From a virus, in IMG/VR virus record IMGVR_UViG_3300023180_006444, positions 1 to 44,483 of that record: 44,483 nucleotides of DNA. One strand, 5' to 3'. Shown in pieces: positions 8,719 through 16,102 of this stretch; position 1 is the stretch's first letter, and every line of letters starts with the position of its first letter. The notes under the pieces are model-generated. The model was not told where the DNA came from, did not search any database, and saw nothing but the letters and a program-made list of their open reading frames with translations. Position numbers and translations under genes: made by a program.

Positions 8719-9041
8719 TATTTTCCTTCCGCAGTCGCCGGCGCCGTTGCTGGTGCTCCTGCTGTGTCTTCAGGTTTCTGTTCCGGTGCCACTTTGGCCA
8801 AGAACGCCTGTAGTTTGTTGTATAGGAATCCTACACCCGCCATCTCGTTGGCCTTGAACGCACCCCTCGTGGATGCCACGTCAAGTATGGTAGAAAGATT
8901 CTTCAAATCTGCGATTGTTAAGGCAGTTGGATCTGGTTGTCCTTGTGCCGGTGCCTGTGTCGCCTGAGGTTGAGCCGTCGCTGTCTCCTTAGGTGCAGTT
9001 GTCTTGGCAGACTTCTTTAAGTTTTTCTTTTTTGTTGCCAT
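8718..9041 (-). CDS. Conserved T4-like phage protein with Ala/Pro/Gln linker, 107 aa
   Basis: A basic start (MATKKKNLKK) is followed by a low-complexity Ala/Thr/Gln/Pro stretch (about 12-40). Then comes one helical domain with ADLKNLSTILDVASTRGAFKANEMAGVGFLYNKLQAFL (about 43-85) and a second low-complexity tail. I recall the GAFKANEM segment from marine T4-like phages, with no assigned function. It is the first gene after a strong sigma70-like promoter, with AGGAG about 9 bases before the ATG. High, early expression is therefore likely. It may be a small oligomeric helper protein; this is inference. Confidence 0.7.
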   Translation of the reverse strand: MATKKKNLKKSAKTTAPKETATAQPQATQAPAQGQPDPTALTIADLKNLSTILDVASTRGAFKANEMAGVGFLYNKLQAFLAKVAPEQKPEDTAGAPATAPATAEGK

Positions 9042-9082
9042 TTGTTTTTTCTCCTAATTGCAATTGGTATTAATATACGTAT

Positions 9083-9111
9083 ATTATACTAAAATTAGTT
9101 ATGGAGTGCAA
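9083..9111 (-). promoter_or_regulatory. Sigma70-like promoter TTGCAC-N17-TATAAT
   Basis: On the minus strand TTGCAC (9111-9106) is followed after exactly 17 bases by TATAAT (9088-9083). The leader to ATG 9041 is about 35 bases and carries AGGAG. It lies in a 73-base gap, the only clear gap in this stretch, and would serve the operon 9041 to 4285. Confidence 0.75.
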
Positions 9112-9114
9112 CGA

Positions 9115-9381
9115 TTAGTTTTGATTGATTTGGGCAATTCCACTGAGTGCGAACAGGGTCAGGTCTCCTGGATTCTCGAAACCAAGTACAGTGACCGATC
9201 TTGATTGATCACCGTGATAAACGACATCTTTGGTAATTGAGTATCTGCCATGGCAGTTCTCGTAGATCCACTTACGCATCTTCTCTATGTCGGCTTCGTG
9301 TGCCTTCACTACTGTGTTCACGAAGTGTGGTGGTAATATGTCTAGTTCTCTCTTGAAGAAATTATTTGGATTCACTTTCAT
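9115..9381 (-). CDS. Hypothetical phage protein, 88 aa
   Basis: I prefer ATG 9381, which overlaps the upstream stop by one base (TGATG), over ATG 9393. The product begins MKVNPNNFFKRELDILPPHFVNTVV, continues with an amphipathic helix containing Trp and Cys (MRKWIYENCHGRY), and ends with FENPGDLTLFALSGIAQINQN. No membrane segment or known motif is visible. It follows a membrane protein and two tiny membrane peptides and precedes the promoter at 9083-9111, so it closes an operon. Function unknown. Confidence 0.6.
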   Translation of the reverse strand: MKVNPNNFFKRELDILPPHFVNTVVKAHEADIEKMRKWIYENCHGRYSITKDVVYHGDQSRSVTVLGFENPGDLTLFALSGIAQINQN

Positions 9382-9737
9382 CAGGCTCCCCAAACGTCAT
9401 CGTACATTGGTGGTTCTTCTTTGCTGGCCTTCATTGTGTGTGCTTTACCGTGGAACTGTTTGAATGTGTAGTAGGCCACGAATATCACTGCTAAATGTCC
9501 TAGGAACCAACTCAACCATATGTCGGTTCTTATGCCCCAAAAATAGATTGTGAATGCGGTGCTCCAAAGGAAACTTAATGTAACGAGTATCTGGAGTCTC
9601 ACAGTTTTTGGCAATGCCCGTAGATCGTTTTTGCTGTCGTCAAACAGGATCGTTGCGGCATCTATCATCCAGTTGCGTAGATTTTTAACCTTCTCAAGTT
9701 TGCCCGTGTATGGGTTCGTGTTTGGAAATAACATCAT
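9381..9737 (-). CDS. Small membrane protein, two transmembrane segments, 118 aa
   Basis: The product has a cytoplasm-like N-terminal half (LRNWMIDAATILFDDSKNDLRALP) and two hydrophobic segments: LQILVTLSFLWSTAFTIYFW (about 48-67) and IWLSWFLGHLAVIFVAYYTF (about 73-92). A short charged tail ends DDVWGA. Its ATG overlaps the stop of a 23-residue membrane peptide gene (TAATG). The layout suggests a small inner-membrane complex made with those peptides. I do not recognise a holin or lysis motif. Function unknown. Confidence 0.7.
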   Translation of the reverse strand: MMLFPNTNPYTGKLEKVKNLRNWMIDAATILFDDSKNDLRALPKTVRLQILVTLSFLWSTAFTIYFWGIRTDIWLSWFLGHLAVIFVAYYTFKQFHGKAHTMKASKEEPPMYDDVWGA

Positions 9738-9808
9738 TACAACATCCAGTTTAAAATTATCAATATCAACGCCATGATGATTGTGGCCTTTACGATCGCA
9801 CCGATCAT
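9737..9808 (-). CDS. Tiny membrane peptide, 23 aa
   Basis: The ATG forms an ATGA overlap with the stop of the preceding tiny frame, and its TAA overlaps the ATG of the 118-residue membrane protein. The peptide is almost wholly hydrophobic (MIGAIVKATIIMALILIIL, then NWML) and would be a single membrane span. Coupling at both ends supports translation, but the short length makes chance possible. Confidence 0.4.
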   Translation of the reverse strand: MIGAIVKATIIMALILIILNWML

Positions 9809-9915
9809 GACAGATAACTCCACAGTGCTATTATTAACAATCCAAAACTCATTATGGATATTGAAACCTCGTTGAAGAACCAGTCTTTGAAAGTTTCCCA
9901 AAGCAACCTAATCAT
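9805..9915 (-). CDS. Tiny membrane peptide, 36 aa
   Basis: ATG 9915 overlaps the end of the VWA protein gene by 8 bases, and the stop forms an ATGA with the next tiny frame. The peptide has an amphipathic start (MIRLLWETFKDWFFNE) and then a membrane span (ISIMSFGLLIIALWSYLS). It fills an otherwise empty stretch of an operon with no slack elsewhere, which supports it being real. Function unknown. Confidence 0.45.
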   Translation of the reverse strand: MIRLLWETFKDWFFNEVSISIMSFGLLIIALWSYLS

Positions 9916-11146
9916 TGTACTGTACCGTTAGTCCGAAGGGAGCCTCTATGTCTCTCTCGTATGGGTTGTTGATCAAGAATATTGTGTCACAGTAGTGTTC
10001 GTCACCCCACGTCTCGAAAGGCCAACCGTCTGTGAACATCACGAACTTCTTGGGCTCTATGCCCTCTTCCTTCATGTAGTCCCAATTACATTCAAACTCC
10101 GTACCACCTCCTGAACCCAGTTCATAGTCCAACAGTTCGTCTGCATTGTCTGGTGTGAACACTTTTGGATTGAATACCGCGGTATCGAATGACCATAAAT
10201 GTATTCTAAAGTCCTTGTATTGATCCATTATGTTCTTAACTTCTGTAAGGAACTCCTTACACTGGTCGTTACTGATGCTACCGCTGGCATCAAGTGCCAA
10301 GCATATGTCAATCATCTCATCATTGTTTTGTCCTGGCAGTATGGCAGATGTGTGCCAACTCTTCCTGCTGGGTCTCATCCAAGTGTAGTCTGACTTCAAT
10401 GTGCTCATAATCTGTTGTTGAAGTATCTCTCTCCAGTCCATTTTAGGTTCTGTGAGATCCTTAACTAATCTTTGTAGGGCACCTGGTAGGTTACTTGCAC
10501 CTGTGCTCTGTGCCGCACTCACCATTGCCTCTTTCACTTCATCTCTGATCTTCTTCAATTCTTCTTTGGTGTACACAGGCTTGCCTTTGCCACCCTTCTT
10601 GCCATCCTTGCCGTCCTTGCCGGCACCGTCACCTTTGCCCCACTCCTGATGATCATCCATCAGCTCGCCAAGTTTCTCCAACATCTTCTTGCCGTTTTTC
10701 TTGGCCTGCTTGTAAAGGTCATCGTATATTCTTTCTGATGCCCAGTCCTTGTACTTGTCGTCCTGGAAGCCTTTGTTCTCACCTTTCTTGCCCTTGGGCA
10801 TCTCACCGATGTTTGAATCTTTCAATATCTGGTTCACGGCATAGTCCGCCGCGATGTTCCAAAGTTGTGGATCCCTGTCACCAATCCTCACCAACATGTG
10901 TTCGAATACATTGTGTAGTACTTCATGACCAAACAAGAACTCTGCTTCCTTGGGTGTGAGTGAATCTATGAACTTGGTGTTGTAGAAGAAGTGCCTACCA
11001 TCCGTGCCTGCTGTGGGACACCAGTCGTCCGCGTTCACCAGTTTCAATCTAGTTGCTAGATTGCCAAAGAACGGATGCTTCAGTAGTAAGGCGATCCTTG
11101 CGGTAACCAGTTTGTCTATAATCTTCTGATCGTGATAATCAACCAT
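9908..11146 (-). CDS. VWA-domain protein with N-terminal HExxH metallopeptidase-like domain (DUF2201 type)
   Basis: A 412-residue protein with two domains. The N-terminal part contains FLFGHEVLHNVFEH, a zinc HExxH motif (His74, Glu75, His78), then AADYAVNQIL as in putative metallopeptidases of this type. A Gly/Lys-rich linker (about 165-192) leads to a C-terminal von Willebrand A-like domain with the MIDAS motif DASGS (286-290) and FVMFTDGWP. The start overlaps the stop of the MoxR ATPase gene (TAATG). The family pairing is well known: a MoxR AAA+ ATPase with a VWA partner, thought to act as a chaperone or metal-insertion machine. The phage target is unknown. Confidence 0.85.
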   Translation of the reverse strand: MVDYHDQKIIDKLVTARIALLLKHPFFGNLATRLKLVNADDWCPTAGTDGRHFFYNTKFIDSLTPKEAEFLFGHEVLHNVFEHMLVRIGDRDPQLWNIAADYAVNQILKDSNIGEMPKGKKGENKGFQDDKYKDWASERIYDDLYKQAKKNGKKMLEKLGELMDDHQEWGKGDGAGKDGKDGKKGGKGKPVYTKEELKKIRDEVKEAMVSAAQSTGASNLPGALQRLVKDLTEPKMDWREILQQQIMSTLKSDYTWMRPSRKSWHTSAILPGQNNDEMIDICLALDASGSISNDQCKEFLTEVKNIMDQYKDFRIHLWSFDTAVFNPKVFTPDNADELLDYELGSGGGTEFECNWDYMKEEGIEPKKFVMFTDGWPFETWGDEHYCDTIFLINNPYERDIEAPFGLTVQYND

Positions 11147-12252
11147 TATTTAGACTCCATAGCAGTTATGACATACTTGCCAAACTTCTTATGGAACCTA
11201 TCAAATGATTTCAACTTGCTAGGATCGAACGGAAGTTTGTAGTTTGTTAAGGCAATCTTCGCACCCATTACAACCAACTCCGTCTCGAAGTTGTCCATCA
11301 TGTAGTTGAAGAACCTGTCCGCTTGTTCATTCCAAGTTTTGTCTTTCTTCTCGTGTGCCTGTTGTAATTCATAGCACAAAGAAACTGTTAGGGAGTACAT
11401 CGCTGATATCTCCTTTGTCTTAAGGTCTCGGACCTTACCGCTCAATATATCAGATGGGTTTGGAAGTTGACCGCTAATCTTACGATGATTCATAAACTTA
11501 ACGGCCAATCCCTCTCCTACGCAACCTGCTACGAGGTCAGTGAGCGTACTTTCTGGCAGGTCGTCTGATAGAAGTTGGCTTACGAAACTCCATGATCGTG
11601 GAGTTGCGAATGATCTAGAGCTACCTCTAGGATCGAAATCGTATAAATCTTGTTTGGCGAATGTGCAGTAACCCACCACATCTGCGTGTACGTGTTGGTT
11701 GGTCGCCCATTCCATCCAGTCCTCGAAGTCCACCCTTAGTTCAACGTGGACGAATCTGTTTGCCAATGGAGCCGGCATCCTGTAAGTGACACCCTTGTCT
11801 GAGTCTCTGTTACCTGCCGCAACGATCGAAACGCCTTCTGGTAGGTGATACTGTCCTACTCTTCTGTTCAAGATAAGTTGGTATGCCGCCGCCTGTACAG
11901 CCGGAGCCGCCGAGTTTAACTCGTCCAAGAACACTATCGCCTTACTCTTGGGATCAGTAGGCAGTTCTGCCGGACTCGCCCAAACCATGTTGTTCTCTTT
12001 TGAGTTGTAATAAGGGATACCTTTGATGTCTGTTGGCTCCCATAGTGGAAGTCTGATGTCGATCACTTCTCTGCCTTCTGCGTCTGCGATCTGTTTAACG
12101 ATGTCTGACTTACCAATACCTGGTGCACCCCACATCATTATGGGTCTCTGTAATTTGATACAATGTGTTAATGCAGATTTCGCCTCGTTGGGTGAAACTG
12201 TTCTGTTCTGACTGCCTATTGCCGCCTCTTTGTTTTTGTTAGCTCTTGCCAT
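11146..12252 (-). CDS. MoxR-family AAA+ ATPase
   Basis: A 368-residue AAA+ ATPase. Walker A is GAPGIGKS (42-49), Walker B is IVFLDELN (106-113), and sensor-like GNRDSDKG follows. DIRLPLWEPTDIKGIPYY is typical of MoxR proteins acting on a VWA partner, which is encoded next with a one-base overlap. Related phage ATPases have sometimes been called CobS, but no cobalt chelatase context is seen here. It has its own strong promoter with AGGAG about 10 bases before ATG 12252. The pair may remodel a phage or host protein complex; this is inference. Confidence 0.88.
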   Translation of the reverse strand: MARANKNKEAAIGSQNRTVSPNEAKSALTHCIKLQRPIMMWGAPGIGKSDIVKQIADAEGREVIDIRLPLWEPTDIKGIPYYNSKENNMVWASPAELPTDPKSKAIVFLDELNSAAPAVQAAAYQLILNRRVGQYHLPEGVSIVAAGNRDSDKGVTYRMPAPLANRFVHVELRVDFEDWMEWATNQHVHADVVGYCTFAKQDLYDFDPRGSSRSFATPRSWSFVSQLLSDDLPESTLTDLVAGCVGEGLAVKFMNHRKISGQLPNPSDILSGKVRDLKTKEISAMYSLTVSLCYELQQAHEKKDKTWNEQADRFFNYMMDNFETELVVMGAKIALTNYKLPFDPSKLKSFDRFHKKFGKYVITAMESK

Positions 12253-12285
12253 TTAGTACACTCCTGTTTAAATGTTTATAATATC

Positions 12286-12313
12286 ATTATAGCAGGATTG
12301 TGTTATACGTCAA
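12286..12313 (-). promoter_or_regulatory. Sigma70-like promoter TTGACG-N16-TATAAT
   Basis: On the minus strand TTGACG (12313-12308) and TATAAT (12291-12286) are 16 bases apart. The spacer ends in TGC, an extended -10 element. The leader to the MoxR ATG is about 27 bases. The sequence fits a host RNA polymerase promoter, so this operon could be transcribed early. Confidence 0.8.
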
Positions 12314-12343
12314 CCTCACAAAAGTCGCATTAACATTGACTTT

Positions 12344-13468
12344 TTACATATATTTGAAGAAATCTGGAATATAACTGGTTACTTTTATAGACCTTCTAGT
12401 ATCTATAGAGTGGATATATGACTGCAATTCTTTACTTGCATTCATTTGTTGTGGCGTTGTTAGTATTTTTTTTAAATTTTTTAAACCTATGTTAAATTTC
12501 AAATTGTTACGTATTTTATGTTTTTTTGAGAAATTGTTAATATCTTCGAGCATTTTTTGTTTTAATTTTTTTGGTGCATTTCTAATATCGAGATAAGGAT
12601 GGCCTGTTACATAAGATAAATTTAGACCTAGGTCTTTATTATTTTGTTTAAATTTCTGTTGCATATCAGCAATCCACATTAAAAATTCATAGAAGTTGAA
12701 CATACCAAGTACCTGTAAAGTTATTTGTAGATTCACTTGAATTTTTTTCTCAGAAAGTTTTATAAGATTTTCTTCAATCTTTTCAAAATTACTAGGGTAC
12801 CTGATGTAATTGTTCACTAGACCAAACGAATCAACACTGGCATTTAGATCTACGGTTTTAAATTCATCTAGAAGATAATAAAATTTATTGTTCGTATTTG
12901 TTAAATTGGATATACAATCTACTTGAATATTATGAATTAATTTGTTGTCTTTCAAATATTGAAAATAGTATTCGAATTCAGGCATAAGACTTGGCTCGCC
13001 GCCTTGTATTGTGAGATATTTCACATTATGTGACATCTTGCAAATGATATCTAACTTATCTTGAGAGATTGACAAGACTTCTTTGTTGCCTAATTCTTTG
13101 GCCCATTGTGAACTACGATCAGGACCACACATTACACATTGTAAATTACAAAGGTTACTGAAGTCGAGATCTAGTGCAGTTGGGCTTTCCATTTCATTTA
13201 AATCTTTGTATCTAGCGTTGTAATGATTTCTGAGACTTAACTTCCCTAGTGTTTCTTCGTCATAACATTTTTGGCAGGCCGGCACATTTGCACCTTTTTT
13301 CATCTTGTTTCTTACCTCTGCCAAGTATTTGCTATTCCAAAATTCTTTGCCGGAAATTAGGTTAGATCGATCCGGGCCAGATACTCCACAACAGAGTCTA
13401 CAACCGCCATGCGCCGATTGGAATCCAACAAAAGGCATCCGACAATATGTTTTATTATTTTCCATCAT
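12344..13468 (-). CDS. Radical SAM protein, phage twitch-domain type (paralog A)
   Basis: A 374-residue radical SAM enzyme. CxxxCxxC is in LCNLQCVMC (Cys107, 111, 114). IQGGEPSLMPEF is the SAM-binding GGE motif. Before the SAM core lie GGCRLCCG (Cys23, 26, 27) and ACQKCYDEE (Cys65, 68), which may bind an auxiliary iron-sulfur cluster, placed N-terminally unlike most SPASM proteins. Such proteins occur in T4-like marine phages and are usually called twitch-domain radical SAM; their substrate is unknown. It overlaps paralog B by 14 bases, and the next promoter lies just downstream. A+T content here is higher than in the replication genes. Confidence 0.88.
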   Translation of the reverse strand: MMENNKTYCRMPFVGFQSAHGGCRLCCGVSGPDRSNLISGKEFWNSKYLAEVRNKMKKGANVPACQKCYDEETLGKLSLRNHYNARYKDLNEMESPTALDLDFSNLCNLQCVMCGPDRSSQWAKELGNKEVLSISQDKLDIICKMSHNVKYLTIQGGEPSLMPEFEYYFQYLKDNKLIHNIQVDCISNLTNTNNKFYYLLDEFKTVDLNASVDSFGLVNNYIRYPSNFEKIEENLIKLSEKKIQVNLQITLQVLGMFNFYEFLMWIADMQQKFKQNNKDLGLNLSYVTGHPYLDIRNAPKKLKQKMLEDINNFSKKHKIRNNLKFNIGLKNLKKILTTPQQMNASKELQSYIHSIDTRRSIKVTSYIPDFFKYM

Positions 13469-14582
13469 TTATGTACTTGTGAAAGTCCGGTATGTAATCT
13501 GTTATTTTGATATTTCTTTGCTTATCAAGATTACTTACATTGGTTATTAATAAATTTAAAGCCTCATTATTTGCAGGGGTTGAGATCATTCTTTTCATAA
13601 TCAATGACATTTCGGTTCGCCACGCGGTGTTATGTTTTAAATTGTTATTTTTCATGAACAATTTTACATCTTTTATAAACTTATCTTTCAAATTTTTTGG
13701 AGCAAAGAACGGACTATATTTTTCTGGAGTCTCGACCTTCATTGGCACAATTTTAAATAGTTTTCCTTTGGCTTCAAACACATTTTCAATTTTTTTACAC
13801 CAATGTAGGAATTCAAAGTAATTAAACATGGATAGTATGTTGATGGTGTTAAATATCTCCACCTCTGTGTTAGGTGCAAGTTCACTCATTTCCAATAAAT
13901 TTTTTTCTATTTGTGAGAATTTGCTAGGCCAACGTATGTAATCATTTGCATATTGGTATGAATCTACACTAACGGTCAATCTCACCTTCTTGAATTTTTC
14001 CAACAATTTGTAAAATTTTTTGTTAACGTTTGTTGCATTTGTAATCATCATCAATTCTATGTTTTTGAGTAGCCCTTTTTGGTCAAGTAGAGAGAAATAG
14101 TGATAGAATTCTGGCATTATGGTTGGTTCTCCGCCTTGTATACATATGCGTTGTACATTATCAGATATATCTGCAAGGTCATCGATCATGGCAGTTGTTA
14201 TGCTAGACACAGATTGGCCAATATCCTTAGCCCATTCCGAACTTCTCATAGCACTGCACATCACACACTTTAGATTACAAAAATTAGAAAAGTCTAGGTC
14301 AAGATGCGTTGGTAACTCTTTGACTGGCAGATCTTTATAAACATTTCCAAAAGTTCTCATACTGTTCAAGCCGTTTGATTCGCTTCTATAACAGTGATGA
14401 CATCCTTTTACATGAGCACCAGCGTTCATTTTTTTTAGTGCTTCTGCACGGACCTCGCCTTTCCAAAATTCTGAAGGTAAAACACTTTTTTGTTTGTTTG
14501 AATTAATACAACAAAGGCCAATCCCTCGATGAGAAACAAACATGCCTTTTGATATGTGATTGCAGTAGGTTTTACTAATCAT
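13455..14582 (-). CDS. Radical SAM protein, phage twitch-domain type (paralog B)
   Basis: A 375-residue paralog of its neighbour A. The cluster cysteines are Cys102, 106 and 109 in FCNLKCVMC, and the SAM site is IQGGEPTIMPEF. The N-terminal auxiliary cysteines are LCC (24-25) and CHHCY (61, 64). SVDSYQYANDYIRWPSKF matches the SVDSFGLVNNYIRYPSNF segment of A, so the two arose by duplication. The start overlaps the upstream small gene by 8 bases. The substrate may be a peptide or a sugar nucleotide; nothing in the sequence decides this. Confidence 0.88.
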   Translation of the reverse strand: MISKTYCNHISKGMFVSHRGIGLCCINSNKQKSVLPSEFWKGEVRAEALKKMNAGAHVKGCHHCYRSESNGLNSMRTFGNVYKDLPVKELPTHLDLDFSNFCNLKCVMCSAMRSSEWAKDIGQSVSSITTAMIDDLADISDNVQRICIQGGEPTIMPEFYHYFSLLDQKGLLKNIELMMITNATNVNKKFYKLLEKFKKVRLTVSVDSYQYANDYIRWPSKFSQIEKNLLEMSELAPNTEVEIFNTINILSMFNYFEFLHWCKKIENVFEAKGKLFKIVPMKVETPEKYSPFFAPKNLKDKFIKDVKLFMKNNNLKHNTAWRTEMSLIMKRMISTPANNEALNLLITNVSNLDKQRNIKITDYIPDFHKYINDGK

Positions 14583-14970
14583 CTTTCTGCTCGTCCATCT
14601 TGCTCATTGCACGGGCAAGTCCGTATTTGGTAATATCTCCGGCGAAAAGCATCAGTTGTAGGGCCATTTTCTCCATTGTGACGATGATCTTCTTCTTGTC
14701 CACGTAGTAGGGACAGTCAACGAATTCGTCCAACCACAGGTATGTCTGTGGCGTGAATATTACCTTGGCAGGGAATTTGATATCGTAGGTCTTGATGTCT
14801 AATTTTTCAATAATCTCAAGACCGTGTTTGGTTAGTCTCAGTGACCTAGCCTGATAACTTTCCCTTACATTCTGCCACCAAGCATAGTAATTGTTCTTGA
14901 TAGTTTCGTCGTGTATGGGTTGATCTAATAACTCCATTAAAGTTCGTGTGTAGGCAGTCTTGCGATCCAT
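14575..14970 (-). CDS. Conserved T4-like phage protein, 131 aa
   Basis: ATG 14970 gives MDRKTAYTRTLMELL. A TTG at 14991, directly after the upstream stop, is a possible longer start. The body has WWQNVRESYQARSLRLTKHGLEIIEKL, FTPQTYLWLDEFVDCPYYV and KMALQLMLFAGDITKYGLARAM. I recall very similar segments in T4-like cyanophage proteins of unknown function. The Trp-rich, mixed-charge sequence looks like a soluble helical protein. It overlaps radical SAM paralog B by 8 bases. Confidence 0.7.
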   Translation of the reverse strand: MDRKTAYTRTLMELLDQPIHDETIKNNYYAWWQNVRESYQARSLRLTKHGLEIIEKLDIKTYDIKFPAKVIFTPQTYLWLDEFVDCPYYVDKKKIIVTMEKMALQLMLFAGDITKYGLARAMSKMDEQKDD

Positions 14971-14991
14971 ACTGCTATTTAACGGGTGCAA

Positions 14992-15279
14992 TTAACGTTT
15001 GAATTTTTCGCCTGTTTTTAAAAGGTAAACGCCAAACTTGTCTGTGTTGTGCTGTGTGTTCAGTTTCTTTGCCAGGTTCTCCGCGTGTCCTGGATTTGAG
15101 AATGAAACTTTCTTGTACTTTGGACCAGGATAGTTTGCGACCAAACTTGATGATTTCAAATTGATTGGTTTACCATCATAGAACACCGCCCAAATTCCTT
15201 CCGCGGCTAGGACCTCGTCCAATTTGAAGGTAGATTTATTGCTGTGTTGCAACAGCACTGTGGGTTTTGGTCTGCTCAT
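14992..15279 (-). CDS. Conserved small phage protein, 95 aa
   Basis: A basic soluble protein with EVLAAEGIWAVFYDGKPINLK, a hydrophobic core strand followed by a turn, then YPGPKYKKVSFSNPGHAENLAKKLN and a basic end (KTGEKFKR). It may be a small alpha-beta fold. I recall similar sequences in marine T4-like phages, without function. A 93-base gap precedes it (15280-15372). I see no convincing -35/-10 pair there, only TGGTAAATA, which could be an extended -10 or a weak late-promoter-like element. Confidence 0.65.
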   Translation of the reverse strand: MSRPKPTVLLQHSNKSTFKLDEVLAAEGIWAVFYDGKPINLKSSSLVANYPGPKYKKVSFSNPGHAENLAKKLNTQHNTDKFGVYLLKTGEKFKR

Positions 15280-15372
15280 AGATTCACTCTTTACTATTTG
15301 TATTTACCAGAAATCTTATCGTGTGTGAGTATTGAACGGGTCCGTGGGGGTTATCGTTGCAACCTATTGACG

Positions 15373-15633
15373 TTATTTCTTCTCGCCAAACTCGCCACCA
15401 TCCATTTCTATGTTGATGGTCTGTGCTTCTCTGGCCGTCTTTAGTGCCTCTATTATCTCTTCCTGGATTGTGACCATACGAGTCATCACCTGTGTGAGAC
15501 TGTCTGCCAGTTGATCGGCCTCCTTGGCAGGGATCACGATCTGTCTCTCACCTTTCTGGCGAAGCGTTCTGATTCTGCCTATGAGATCTTCTATAGGTCT
15601 AGTTTGAATCTTGGAATTGTTTGACTGCGTCAT
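15373..15633 (-). CDS. Small helical phage protein, 86 aa
   Basis: The sequence is largely helical: PIEDLIGRIRTLRQKGERQIVIPAKEADQLADSL, then QVMTRMVTIQEEIIEALKTAREAQ, which fits a coiled-coil dimer. It ends with an acidic DGGEFGEKK tail. The start overlaps the preceding gene by 35 bases and no later ATG is suitable. I do not recognise it. Position just after a conserved phage protein and RNase H suggests an early DNA-metabolism operon. Confidence 0.6.
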   Translation of the reverse strand: MTQSNNSKIQTRPIEDLIGRIRTLRQKGERQIVIPAKEADQLADSLTQVMTRMVTIQEEIIEALKTAREAQTINIEMDGGEFGEKK

Positions 15634-16102
15634 TTAGTACCTGTTGCATTTCTAGTTTGGTCTTGATTGGTCCTTTGTATTCGTACCTCGAAAGTGTGAT
15701 CATCTTTGGACAGTATGCTTTCCTCCAGCCTTTTTCAAAACAGATTATATAGTAACCTGCACAGAACTGACTTTTGCTCTTAGGTGTCTTTGTGTAAACC
15801 GGTAATTGTTTCTGCACATCAAACATGGGATTGTAAGGATGTTGGCTACAAGGGTATCCGTGTACATCAAAGTTGTCCGTTTGCACTTCCTCTTCGGGTT
15901 TCTTGATGTTTGATTCGTCAAAAATGCCAAAACCAAATTTTGTGAACAGGCTCTCCTGCGTGTGGAACACCTCTCTGTTCTTCTGTTTGCTGAGGAATAT
16001 CCACCCGTTGTCCGCTTGTTTCTGAAGGGTACCTAACTTTTGGCCGTTTTGCTCGACTATCCAAAACTTGTCTTTGACTAGGGTCTTGGCTCTCACTGTC
16101 AT
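15599..16102 (-). CDS. Conserved marine T4-like phage protein, 167 aa
   Basis: It begins MTVRAKTLVKDKFWIVEQNGQKLGTL and contains HGYPCSQHPYNPMFDVQKQLPVYTKTPKSKSQFCAGYYI, then CPKMITLSRYEYKGP. I recall this middle region as well conserved in T4-like cyanophages, always without function. Several Cys and His residues could bind a metal, but no classic zinc finger spacing is seen. It overlaps the RNase H gene by 4 bases, so it is translated with it. A link to replication or repair is possible from context only. Confidence 0.7.
   Translation of the reverse strand: MTVRAKTLVKDKFWIVEQNGQKLGTLQKQADNGWIFLSKQKNREVFHTQESLFTKFGFGIFDESNIKKPEEEVQTDNFDVHGYPCSQHPYNPMFDVQKQLPVYTKTPKSKSQFCAGYYIICFEKGWRKAYCPKMITLSRYEYKGPIKTKLEMQQVLNDAVKQFQDSN

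Noticed and set aside
11146-12252. CobS cobaltochelatase subunit
   Set aside because: MoxR-like motifs and a VWA/metallopeptidase partner explain it better, and no cobalamin gene is nearby.
15280-15372. Promoter in the 93-base gap
   Set aside because: Only a TGGTAAATA string is seen, with no -35 box at a suitable distance.
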